64,000 bases of DNA, taken from positions 25,369,168 to 25,433,167 of the forward strand of contig NC_135726.1 of assembly GCF_964656455.1 (NCBI RefSeq), written 5' to 3'. The stretch is from Halichoerus grypus. Its lineage: Eukaryota; Chordata; Mammalia; Carnivora; Phocidae. Shown piece by piece: positions 55,815-64,000 of this stretch. Both the position numbers and the translations under genes were made by a program. The notes below the pieces were generated by a model. It saw only the letters and a list, made by a program, of their open reading frames with translations. It did not search any database and had not been told where the DNA came from. Every line of letters begins with the position of its first letter. Within the stretch, counting starts at the first letter, position 1.

Positions 55815-55989
55815 AGGCAAAGATTTTTTAGATATGCCCTTAAAAACACAATCCATTAAAATAACAAATAATAAAATAATTTCATCAAAGTTTAAACCTT
55901 CTACTCCAAAAGACTGGTAAGAGAATAAAAAGAAGCCAAAAAGGGAGAGATATTTTTGCAAAGTATATCACTGATAAAAGATTACATCA

Positions 55990-56188
55990 AGGGGCGCCTG
56001 GGTGGCTCAGTCGTTAAGCGTCTGCCTTCAGCTCAGGTCATGATCCCAGGGTCCTGGGATCGAGCCCCACATCGGGCTCCCTGCTCCCCGGGAAGCCTGC
56101 TTCTCCCTCTCCCACTCCCCCTACTTGTGTTCCCTCTCTTGCTGTGTCTCTCTCTGTCAAATAAATAAACAAAATCTTTAAAAAAAAA
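55990..56188 (+). mobile_element. Can-SINE, type A
   Basis: TSD aaaagattacatc (55977 and 56189). Confidence 0.96.
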
Positions 56189-56367
56189 AAAAGATTACAT
56201 CTAGAATATATTTTTAAGACTTGTGAAACTCAACAATAAAACAATTCAGTTTTTTAATTAGACAAATAACTTTTATTTCCTATATAAAAAAATAAAATAA
56301 AATAAAAAGTCTCTTTAAAAGTGAAAAAAAGCTAAAACACAAAAAGAATTTAAAAATAACTAGCTAC

Positions 56368-56580
56368 TTGGGGCACCTGGGTGGCTCAGTTGGTTAAGCG
56401 ACTGCCTTCGGCTCAGGTCATGATCCTGGAGTCCCGGGATCGAGTCCCGCATCGGGCTCCCTGCTCGGCAGGGAGTCTGCTTCTCCCTCTGACTCTCCCC
56501 CCTCTCATGTGCTTTCTCTCTCTCTCTCTCTCTCTCAAATAAATAAATAAAATCTTTAAAAATAATAATAAAAAAATAAT
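56368..56580 (+). mobile_element. Can-SINE, type B
   Basis: TSD aataactagctac (56355 and 56581). Diagnostic type B sites are present. The tail has (AAT)n growth. Confidence 0.96.
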
Positions 56581-56720
56581 AATAACTAGCTACAATAATT
56601 AACAGATACACAATATATAAAATATGTAAATTATAAGATCAGTAACATAAAATGTGGGAGTAGGAGAGGTTAAAGTATAGTTTTGGTTAATTTGATATCA
56701 ACTTAAAGTAGACTGTTATA

Positions 56721-56826
56721 AGGGTGACTAGCTGGCTCAGTCAGTAGAGCATGCAACTCTTAACCTCAGGATTGTTAAGTTCAAGTCCCATACTGCGTGT
56801 AGAGATTACTTAAAAATAAAATCCTT
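56721..56826 (+). mobile_element. Short tRNA-only Can-SINE
   Basis: gactagctggctcagtcag to gtgtagagattacttaaaa. The outer repeat aagtagactgttata (56706), with a diverged second copy after the next SINE (57025), brackets the pair. Confidence 0.91.
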
Positions 56827-57024
56827 AGGGGCACCTGGGTGGCTCAGTCTGTTAAGCATCCAACTCTTGATCTCAGCTCAGCTCTTGATCTCAGGGTCAT
56901 GAGTTCAAGCCCTGCATTGAGTGCCACACTGGGTGTGAAGCCTACTTTTAAAAAATAATTAATTAATTAATTAATTAAAATAAAATATCTTCTCAATTTA
57001 AAAAACGTTTTAATAAATAAAAAT
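56827..57024 (+). mobile_element. Older Can-SINE with (TTAA)n tail
   Basis: Inserted in or directly after the tail of the short SINE. The tail contains an attaattaattaattaa run. The pair shares the outer TSD. Confidence 0.9.
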
Positions 57025-57792
57025 AAAATAGACTGCTATATATGTAAGATATTTTACATATATCTGGGTCATGGTAATCACAAATTTTAAAAACCTGTAA
57101 TATATACACAAAAGATTAAAAAGAAGGAATCAAAATATATCACTTCAAAAAATCATCAAATCACACCCCTGCCTTCACCCTGTCTGTGTCTGGGGAGAAA
57201 AAATGAAATCACAAAGTTAAAAAGAAACAAAGGCACTACAAAACAGTCAGAAAACAATTAACAAAATGGCAATAGTAAGTCCTTACCTATCAATAATTCC
57301 TTTAAATGTAAATGGTTTGAATTCTCCAATCAAAAGACACAGAGTGGCTGAATTGATAAAAAAAAATTAAATTAAAAAAATAAGATCCCACAAAATGCTA
57401 CCTATAAGAGACTTACTTTAGTTTTAAGGACACACATGGGCTGAAAGTAAAGGGATGGGAAAAGATGCAAATGTTAACCAAAAAACAGCAGAGATGGCTA
57501 TACTTATATCAGATGAAAAAGACTTGAGGTTAAAAACTGTCACAAGAGACAAAGGTCACCATATAATGATAAAGAGCTCAATTCATCAAGAGGATATAAC
57601 AATTTTAAATACATATGCACCCAACATTAAGGCACCTAAATATATAAAGCAAATATTAACAGACATGAGAGGATAAGTAGACAATAATACAATAATAGTA
57701 GGGAACAAACATCAGCATCCCACTTTCAACAATGGATACATCATCCAGACAGAAAAGCAGTAAGGAAATAGCAAACTAAAACAACACTAGAG

Positions 57793-57838
57793 ATAAAATG
57801 GACCTGGCGTGGGGAGGGGAAAAAAAAGTATAAAATGG
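57793..57838. repeat. Small insertion flanked by a 13-bp direct repeat
   Basis: ataaaatggacct occurs at about 57795 and 57830, bracketing the 22-bp ggcgtggggaggggaaaaaa-like segment inside L1 ORF2. It may be a minimal retro-insertion or a local repair duplication. Confidence 0.6.
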
Positions 57839-58298
57839 ACCTAACAACATATACAGAACTTTCTATCCAACAGCAACAAAATATATACACATTCTTTTCA
57901 AGTATACATGGAACATTCTCTGGTATAGATCATACATTAGGTCACAAACAAGTCTTAACACATTTAAGAAGATTGAAATCATATCAGGTATCTTTTCTGA
58001 ACACAATGGTATGAAACTAGAAAGCAGTAACAGAAGGAAAAGTGGAAAATTCACAAATATGTGGAAATTAACACACTCCTGAACAACCAATAGGTCAAAG
58101 AAGAAATCAAAAGGGAAATCAAAAAAAATCTTGAAACAAATAAAAATGGAAACACAACATACCAAAACTTATGAGATGGAGCAAAGCAGCTCTAAGAAGG
58201 AAATTTATAACAATAAATGCTTACATTAATTTAAAAAAAAATGAAAGATTTCAAATAAACAACCTAACCTTATACCTCAAGGAACTATAAAAAGAACT

Positions 58299-58497
58299 GG
58301 GGCACCTGGGTGGCTCAGTCGGTTAAGTGGCTGCCTTCGGCTCAGTTCATGATTCCAGGGGTCCTGGGATTGAGCCCCGCATCAGGCTCCCTGCTCGGCA
58401 GAGAGCCTGCTTCTCCCTCTCCCTCTACCTGCTGCTCCCCCTACTTGTACTCGCTCTCTCTCTATCAAATAAATAAAATCTTAAAAAAAAAAAAAAA
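58299..58497 (+). mobile_element. Can-SINE in L1
   Basis: Complete copy. The body carries an extra ctccctctacctgctgctcc segment. The TSD is short or diverged (aaaagaact / aaaaaact). Confidence 0.93.
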
Positions 58498-58611
58498 AAC
58501 TAAACCTGAAGTTAGGAGAAAAGGAAATAATAGAGATCAGAGCAGAAATAAATGAAATAGAGACTAGAAAAATAATAGAAAAGATTAATGAAACTAAGAT
58601 CTGGTTTTTTG

Positions 58612-58791
58612 GGGGCGCCTGGGTGGCTCAGTCGTTAAGCGTCTGCCTTCGGCTCAGGTCATGATTCCAGGTCCTGGGATCGAGCCCCGCATCGGGCTCC
58701 CTGCTCAGCGGGAAGCCTGCTTCTCCCTCTCCCACTCCCCCTGCTTGTATTCCCTCTCTCGCTGTGTCTCTCTCTGTCAAATAAATAAATA

Positions 58792-58822
<31 letters not shown>
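58612..58822 (+). mobile_element. Can-SINE, type A, in L1
   Basis: Perfect 16-bp TSD aagatctggttttttg (58596 and 58823). Very long A-tail, typical of a recent insertion. Confidence 0.97.
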
Positions 58823-58824
<2 letters not shown>

Positions 58825-59125
58825 GATCTGGTTTTTTGAAAAGAAACAAAACTGAAAAACCATTAGCTAGACAGAAAAAAGAAAAAGAAGACTCAAATAA
58901 ATAAAATTATAAATGAAAGAGGAGACATTATAACTAATATTACAGAAATGCAAAAAATCAGAAGAGACTGTTATGAACATGTATACACCAACAAATTGGA
59001 CAACCTAGAAGAAATTAAATTCCTAGGAGCATACAACCTACCAAGACTGAATTATGAAGAAATAGGAAATCTGAATGCACTGATAACAAATGAGATTGAA
59101 TCAGTAATCAAAAAATCTCTCAACA

Positions 59126-59328
59126 GGGGCGCCTGGGTGGCTCAGTTGTTAAGCGTCTGCCTTCGGCTCAGGTCATGATCTCAGGGTCCTGAGATCGAGC
59201 CCCATGTCGGGCTCCCTGCTCTGCAGGAAGCCTGCTTCTCCCTCTCCCACTTCCCCTGCTTGTGTTCCCTCTCTCGCTGTGTCTCTCTCTGTCAAATAAA
59301 TAAATAAAATCTGTAAAAAAAAAAAAAA
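59126..59328 (+). mobile_element. Can-SINE, type A, in L1
   Basis: Perfect 15-bp TSD aaaaatctctcaaca (59111 and 59329). Confidence 0.97.
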
Positions 59329-60051
59329 AAAAATCTCTCAACAAAGAAAAGCCCAAGACCTGATGGCTTCACTAGTAAATTCTACCAAACATTTAAAGAA
59401 GAATTAATGCCAAGTCTTCTCAAACTCTTCCAAAAAATTGAGGGAGGAAACCCTTTCAAACTCATATTACAAGGCCTACACTATCCTGTTACCAAAACTA
59501 GACAAGGATACTACAAGAAAGGAAAATTACAGGTCAATATCTCTAATGAACATAGATGCAGTAATCCTCAATAGCACCTTAAAAGGATCATACACCATGA
59601 CCAAATGGGATTTATCCCTGGATAGAAGGATGGTTCAATATATGCAAATAAGGAAGGATGATACACCACATTAACATAATGAAGGATAAAAATTATGATC
59701 ATCTCAATAGATACAGAAAAAATATGAGACAAAATTCAACATACATTCATGATCAAAAACTCAACAAAGTGAGTACAAAGGGAATATACCTCAATATAAT
59801 AAAGGCCATGTATGACAAGTCCACAGCTAACAACACACTTAATAGTGAAAAGATTAGTTTTTCCTCTATGATCAGGAACAAGACAAAGATGCCCACTCCC
59901 ACCACTTGTATTCAAAACAGTACTGGAAAAAAAAAATAGTACTAGATGTCCCAGCCAGAACAACTGGGCAAGAAAAAAAAATAAAAGGAATCCAGATCAG
60001 AAAAGAAGAAGAAAAATCATCTCTATTTGCAGATAACATAATATTATATAT

Positions 60052-60613
60052 AGTTGACCCTTGAACAACATGGGAGTTAGGGGCATCAAGCCCTCACAGA
60101 GCCAAAAATCCAAGTATAACTCTTGATTCCCCCAAAACTTAGTTACTAATAACCTACTGTTAACCAGAAGCATTACTGATAACATAAACAACTGATTAAC
60201 ACATATTTTGTATGGTATATGTATTATATACTGTATTCTTACAATAAAGTAAGCTAGAGAAAAGAAAATGTTAAGAAAATCAGGGCGCCTGGGTGGCTCA
60301 GTCGTTAAGCGTCTGCCTTCGGCTCAGGTCATGATCCCAGGATCCTGGGATCGAGTCCCACATCGGGCTCCCTGCTCGGCGGGAAGCCTGCTTCTCCCTC
60401 CCCCACTCCCCCTGCTTATGTTCCCTCTCTCGCTGTGTCTCTCTCTGTCAAATAAATAAATAAAATCTTTAAAAAAAAAAAAAAAAAAAAAAAGAAAATG
60501 TTAAGAAAATCATAAGGAAGAGAAAATACATTTATGTATTTATTAAAGAAACCCACATATAAACAAATGGACCCACATAGTTGAAGCCTACATTGTTCAA
60601 GGGTCAGCTGTAT
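60052..60613. mobile_element. Tigger-like (TcMar) non-autonomous DNA transposon, full length
   Basis: Terminal inverted repeats: gttgacccttgaacaacatg at the left and the complement of cattgttcaagggtcagctg at the right. The flanking TA on each side is the TcMar target duplication. The internal sequence (ttgattcccccaaaacttag, gttaatcac-like, actgtattcttacaataaag) matches a common non-autonomous family. It sits in L1 ORF2: the frame before (FADN..LY) and after (gaaaccctaaggac) would join. A SINE splits it. Confidence 0.85.
60283..60490 (+). mobile_element. Can-SINE, type A, in the Tigger-like element
   Basis: Flanked by a perfect 22-bp TSD (60261-60282 and 60491-60512; starts aaagaaaatgttaag). 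Long A-tail of more than 20 bases. Confidence 0.97.
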
Positions 60614-60639
60614 AGGAAACCCTAAGGACTGCGTGCACA

Positions 60640-60660
60640 AACACACACACACACACACAC
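60640..60660. repeat. (AC)n microsatellite in L1
   Basis: About 21 bases of AC within the ORF2 relic. Confidence 0.95.
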
Positions 60661-60738
60661 CTATTAACTAATAAACAAATCCAGTGAAGTTGCAGAATAC
60701 AAAATCATATCCAAAAATCACTGCATTTCTATCCAGTG

Positions 60739-61209
60739 GTTTAAAACCACATTTGGGTTGTCAGCAAAAAAAAGGAAGAGAGAGCAAATGAAGCCTTGGT
60801 AAAACATGATGGAGAAGATTCAATTCTCTACAATTCCCAGAAGACCTAGAAGGGGGAGGGGAATTCTAAACTTGTCTTTAAAGCTCCTGTATCATGCCCA
60901 GCATTTCTAAAATAACTGAACTTCTTCCTAGGGGACTGAGGGGTGATTCCAGTAGGCAGGTGGGAACTGAACACCACAGGTAAATAAGCCTTGTCACTTT
61001 ACAGTCTTTTTGGAAGGCAGATGGAGAGAGGGTAGGTTTTGAGAATTTCCTTCCACAGGCTCTCTGTGCAGGCAGCCAAGGGAAAAAGATCCCAGTATCC
61101 TCAATTCCAGGGTTCTCTAGTTCCCAGTCTCTCGTAAACCCAAAAGGAACCAAATCATGTGCCTGAACCATCTAATTGTGACAGAACCCAATTGCCCTCC
61201 CCACTGGAC

Positions 61210-61244
<35 letters not shown>

Positions 61245-61522
61245 TCTTCCAGTGCTCACCAGCTTTTCTGACCCATCAGCTACCCTGCTCTGGAAAAGTA
61301 ATAATGGTTATTTTGAAATTTTGATCAGAAGTTAAGGTAGACATACATTCAGGCCACAAAGATTTACCAGTGAAACATGACAGAACAATATTTTGAGATA
61401 TTTTCTCTCTATGGTACGCTTTCCTGATTTCACTTCCTAGGACACAAGCAAGTAGTTGGTCATATCACCATTGCCTCAGGAGAAAAACAAGCCAAAGCAG
61501 AAATCAGAGAGATAATGCAAAT
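60739..61522. other. Unassigned sequence with (AC)15
   Basis: No named repeat except (AC)15 at 61212-61241. The open frame at 60878-61171 on the minus strand has no motif. Confidence 0.45.
61212..61241. repeat. (AC)15 microsatellite
   Basis: Thirty bases of pure AC. Confidence 0.96.
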
Positions 61523-61537
61523 CCTCTTGATATTTTT

Positions 61538-61730
61538 TTTTTAAGATTTTATTTCTTTATTTGACAGAGAGAGATATAGCGAGAGCAGGAACACAAGCAG
61601 GGGGAGTGGGAGAGGGAGAAGCAGGCTTCCCGCCGAGCAGGGAGCCCGATGCGGAGCTTGATCCCAGGACTCTGGGATCATGACCTGAGCTGAAGGCAGA
61701 CGCTTAACGACTGAGCCACCCAGGCGCCCC
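61538..61730 (-). mobile_element. Can-SINE, type A, antisense
   Basis: Perfect 15-bp TSD cctcttgatattttt (61523 and 61731). Confidence 0.96.
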
Positions 61731-61804
61731 CCTCTTGATATTTTTATCTAAATTTTAAGCCACAGGAAGAAGAGGAATCAAAGTATGAGCGCATTAGGAA
61801 TATG

Positions 61805-62372
61805 TGATGGGTAACTTTATGTGTTGATTTAACTGGACTCAAGGATGGCAAGAGAGCAGGTAAAACATTTCTGGGTGTGTCTGTGAGGGTTTTGGGAGGA
61901 GACTGGCATTTGAATTGGTAGACTGAGAAAAGGAGATCATAATCCCCAATGTGGGTGGGTATCATCCAATCCACTGAGGTCCTGAATAGAATTAAAAGGG
62001 GAAGGAAGGGCAAATCTGCTTTTTGCTTAAATTGAAACATTCATTTTCTCCTGCCCTCAGACACTGGCAATCCTGGTTCTTGGGCCTCCAGTCTTAGATC
62101 AGGATTTACACAATCAGCTCCCCTTGTTCGCACACTAGCTCCCCTCGGACTAGGACTGGGACTTACACCATTGGCTCCCCTGGTCTTCAGGACTTTGGGC
62201 TTGAACTGGAACTACATCACCTGCTTTCCTGGGCCTCCAGCTTGCAGACATCAGATTATGGGACTTTTCAGCCTCCATAATAGTGTGAGCCAATCCCTCA
62301 TAATAAATATCTATAGGTAGACAGACAGACAGATCCTACAGATTCTGTTTCTCTTAAGAACCCTAATACAAG
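61805..62372 (+). repeat. LTR-like ancient repeat
   Basis: Starts tgtgatgggtaactttatgt and runs through tttctgggtgtgtctgtgag, gtgggtgggtatcatccaat, tctcctgccctcagacactg, ctccagcttgcagacatcag and cctccataatagtgtgagcc, with AATAAA near 62302, to aagaaccctaataca. TG...CA ends and no coding region suit a solo LTR, but the family name is not certain to me. The central part has three related copies of a ggctcccc...ggactgggac-like unit. Confidence 0.6.
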
Positions 62373-62919
62373 CTACTTGGTTAGAAGTAGAACAGAAGAG
62401 AAGCTTCCTCCTAGACTAGAAAAGCTTCCTCTGGGCTTTTCTGGGAGCAAAGGAAAAAGGGGAAGGAGGTAGTCTGTGAGGCTAGACTCAGGAGCAGGAG
62501 TCCAGTGTTTCAGCAGCGATGCCCTAGAGGTTGGTCCTGCGGGGAGCATTCTGACACTTCCACCACGAGATGGCAGCATCCGCCCACAGATGCTACAACC
62601 AGCCCAGACCACCTCCGCAATACTCTGGAATATGCTTACAGAACACTAGAGGGTCCTGATCCCTTGCCTCCGGCTAAAAGGTCAGGAGGCTGATTCAGAA
62701 AACATCTCCTGAGAGGGGGCAGTCCTCTCCACAGGTGCACACTGACCCCTGCACTCCTGCACTGTTACCAACATACAAGTGTTGCTATTTTAAACACACA
62801 CCCACCACAAAAAATGTCCAAGCTGAGAAAAGACCTTTTATTACCACCAAATCTCAAGGTGCAGAGGGAGCTTGCATCTGTTCCTTACTTCCTATTTTAG
62901 ATATAGAAGTCACTGGAGA
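62373..62919. other. Unassigned, GC-richer sequence
   Basis: About 550 bp with no SINE or named repeat. It holds the cluster of CTCF-like motifs. The open frames here have no recognisable motif. Confidence 0.4.
62563..62577 (+). promoter_or_regulatory. CTCF-like motif (best of a cluster)
   Basis: ccacgagatggcagc matches CCASYAGRKGGCRS at 13 of 14 positions. Weaker look-alikes in the same orientation lie at 62643-62656 (acactagagggtcc) and about 62709-62722 (ctgagagggggcag). Confidence 0.4.
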
Positions 62920-63043
62920 GGGACACCTGGGGGGCTCAGTCGGTTAAGTGTTTGCCTTCGGCTCAGGTCATCATCCCGGGTCCTGGGATTGAGTCCTGCA
63001 TCGGGCTCCCGCATTTGCCTCTCTGATAGATAGATAGATAGAT

Positions 63044-63085
<42 letters not shown>

Positions 63086-63125
63086 ATAAGTAAATCTTTA
63101 CAAAATATTTTTTAAAAAAAAGAAA
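62920..63125 (+). mobile_element. Can-SINE whose body is replaced by a GATA array
   Basis: The head and tRNA part are present (ggacacctggggggctcagt to catcgggctcccgcatttgc). The CT body is largely replaced by (GATA)n, then aataagtaaatctttac and an A-tail. Confidence 0.88.
63024..63084. repeat. (GATA)n microsatellite
   Basis: Fifteen or so GATA units with one gatg interruption, in place of the SINE CT body. Likely polymorphic in length. Confidence 0.96.
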
Positions 63126-63136
63126 GAAAGTTTATG

Positions 63137-63243
63137 GGGCTCCCGACTGGCTCAGTTGGTAGAGCATGTGACTCTTGATCTCAGGGTTGTGAGTTCAAGC
63201 CCCACACCAAGCATAAAGCTCTGTTTAAAAAAATTAAAGAAAA
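63137..63243 (+). mobile_element. Short tRNA-only Can-SINE
   Basis: cgactggctcagttggtag to gcataaagctctgtttaaaa. It is bounded by aaagtttatgg / aaagtttacatgg. Confidence 0.9.
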
Positions 63244-63539
63244 AAGTTTACATGGTGATGAGGGCTTGCATGTGCTATTGTGATTACAGAAAACTGCATT
63301 TTATGCAATACCTGTGAGAATTCACGCTGACTGGAATTCCACATTCCTTTCCATTTAACTATGGCTTGTCTTTGCTAAGAAAATGTCTAATTAGGATTTG
63401 GCACAATTCTTTGTTTAATTCGACTGGATCTTATTTGTAAAAGGGAAAAAAGTTGCGAGTGACACTAAATTCTTTTCAGAAAACTGGATATTTTTGTTTT
63501 CCCCCTTCCCCTACTGTAGGAAAAGCTGTGACAGTAGAA
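63244..63539. other. Unassigned sequence
   Basis: No repeat or gene that I recognise. Confidence 0.4.
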
Positions 63540-63716
63540 AGAATGGGGTTTGGAATCAGACAAATTTGGTTTGAATTTCTTTTCTATTACTATGTAGTGC
63601 AGGGCAATGGAGAAGTGGCTAAACTGCACTGAGGATCAGTTTCCTGAAGTAACAAAAGGGAATAAAGTTACCTCATAGTGCTTGGCATGGGGAAGTGCTC
63701 AATAAACATGAGTGAA
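63540..63716 (+). repeat. MIR SINE
   Basis: ggggtttggaatcagacaaa, then gaggatcagtttcctgaagt, then cctcatagtgcttggcatgg and gtgctcaataaacatgagtg. Sense MIR, well preserved at the 3' end. Confidence 0.8.
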
Positions 63717-63838
63717 TCGTTTGTTTGTGGGTTTCCTGCAGTCCCTGGATGTGCAAAGCACAACCTCCTGGTTGACCTTGGGAGCTAATGAATCCTGACA
63801 CTGAATGTTATTTAATATGCTCTATCTCCAGTGACGAC

Positions 63839-63854
63839 TTTTTTTTTTAAGATT

Positions 63855-63885
<31 letters not shown>

Positions 63886-64000
63886 TTTGTCAGAGAGAGA
63901 GAGTGAGCGCACAAGCAGGGGGAGCGGCAGGGAGAGGGAGAAGAAGGCTCCCACCTGAGCAAGGAGCCCGATGCGGGGCTCGATCCAAGGACCCTGGGAT
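63839..64000 (-). mobile_element. Can-SINE, antisense, cut by the window end
   Basis: Antisense copy with a (TTTA)n-expanded tail (63852-63889), running off the right end before the head is complete. Confidence 0.94.

Larger units (their letters stand above)
54056..56580 (+). mobile_element. Degraded L1 ORF2 relic
   Basis: ORF2 landmarks: attcaacattgtactggaag, aaatcaatatacaaaaatca, gcatggcattgccgtaagat, atactatatacaaaaattaa and gtgaccatgggttaggcaaa. The two short plus-strand open frames at 54054-54294 are pieces of the ORF2 frame. It is broken by a tiny antisense L1 insert and by five SINEs. Confidence 0.8.
56594..60738 (+). mobile_element. L1 with recognisable ORF2 (endonuclease to RT), heavily interrupted
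   Basis: Pre-ORF2 linker to about 57240, then ORF2. The endonuclease-domain motif TILNTYAPN lies in the open stretch 57455-57676. The RT-domain motif [17 protein letters not shown] is near 59518-59568, and FADN (instead of the catalytic FADD) is near 60027-60038. The EK.xDKIQ region carries a stop (about 59728). Interruptions: four SINEs (58299, 58612, 59126 and 60283, the last inside the Tigger), two SINEs in the linker and a Tigger-like element at 60052-60613. The 3' end is missing: the relic stops in ORF2 at about 60738. Non-functional. Confidence 0.88.

Noticed and set aside
62709..62722. A third CTCF site as a separate annotation
   Set aside because: Only the GGGGGCAG part fits; the 5' half of the motif is poor, so it is mentioned only as part of the cluster.
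2516..64000. tRNA-Lys genes at each SINE head
   Set aside because: The heads keep tRNA-like A and B boxes but are parts of SINEs. No intact cloverleaf with proper acceptor pairing stands outside a SINE.
2516..64000. CRISPR-like spaced repeats
   Set aside because: The repeats are dispersed SINEs of about 200 bp with TSDs in both orientations in a mammalian sequence.

Overview
This is about 64 kb of nuclear DNA from a carnivoran mammal, almost certainly a caniform of the arctoid branch (bear, seal or mustelid group; the sequence alone does not decide which). The clearest evidence is a dense set of tRNA-Lys-derived Can-SINEs. I place 69 of them, about one per kb. They have a tRNA-like head (cgcctgggtggctcagt), a CT-rich body and an AATAAA/poly-A tail. 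Their consensus differs from the dog SINEC_Cf and from the cat form as I remember them. I find no protein-coding exon, no functional RNA gene, no CRISPR array and no prokaryotic feature, so the window reads as intergenic or deep intronic DNA. The many short open frames are translations of repeats or chance frames.

Layout. 1-8 kb: old L2, MIR and L1 relics with scattered SINEs. 8.5-9.5 kb: a 5'-truncated L1 that carries a piece of a Tigger-like element at its 3' end and sits inside a palindromic repeat. 9.7-13 kb: an antisense L2 and largely unassigned sequence. 13.0-13.6 kb: a hAT-type element split by a SINE. 15.3-17.1 kb: a SINE cluster, then an antisense L1 split by a full-length RPL12 processed pseudogene, which is itself split by a SINE. 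19.6-28 kb: MIR pairs, a second large antisense L2, a 3' L1 and several SINEs. 28-30.7 kb: mostly unassigned, SINE-free. 30.7-36.5 kb: an LTR-like repeat and a long degraded L1, both riddled with SINEs, ending in a SINE-in-SINE-in-SINE nest. 36.6-40 kb: quiet. 40.3-46.3 kb: a second L1 complex with a four-SINE nest and several same-site double insertions. 46.3-53.8 kb: mostly unassigned, with MIR, L2 and the longest open frame. 54-60.7 kb: two further L1s; the second has a degraded reverse-transcriptase frame broken by SINEs and a full-length Tigger-like transposon. 61-64 kb: an LTR-like repeat, a cluster of CTCF-like motifs, a GATA microsatellite grown inside a SINE, and a SINE cut by the window end.

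Nothing here works together as a gene system. The value of the window is its layered insertion history: target-site duplications (TSDs) let the order of many insertions be read directly. No undescribed biological system is evident. The best items for a second look are the triple-nested RPL12 pseudogene, the L1 with a probable 3' transduction, a SINE with a 5' extension inside a shared TSD, the repeated same-site SINE insertions, and the CTCF-like motif cluster near 62.6 kb. Family names below come from recognising consensus features by eye; no database search was run.
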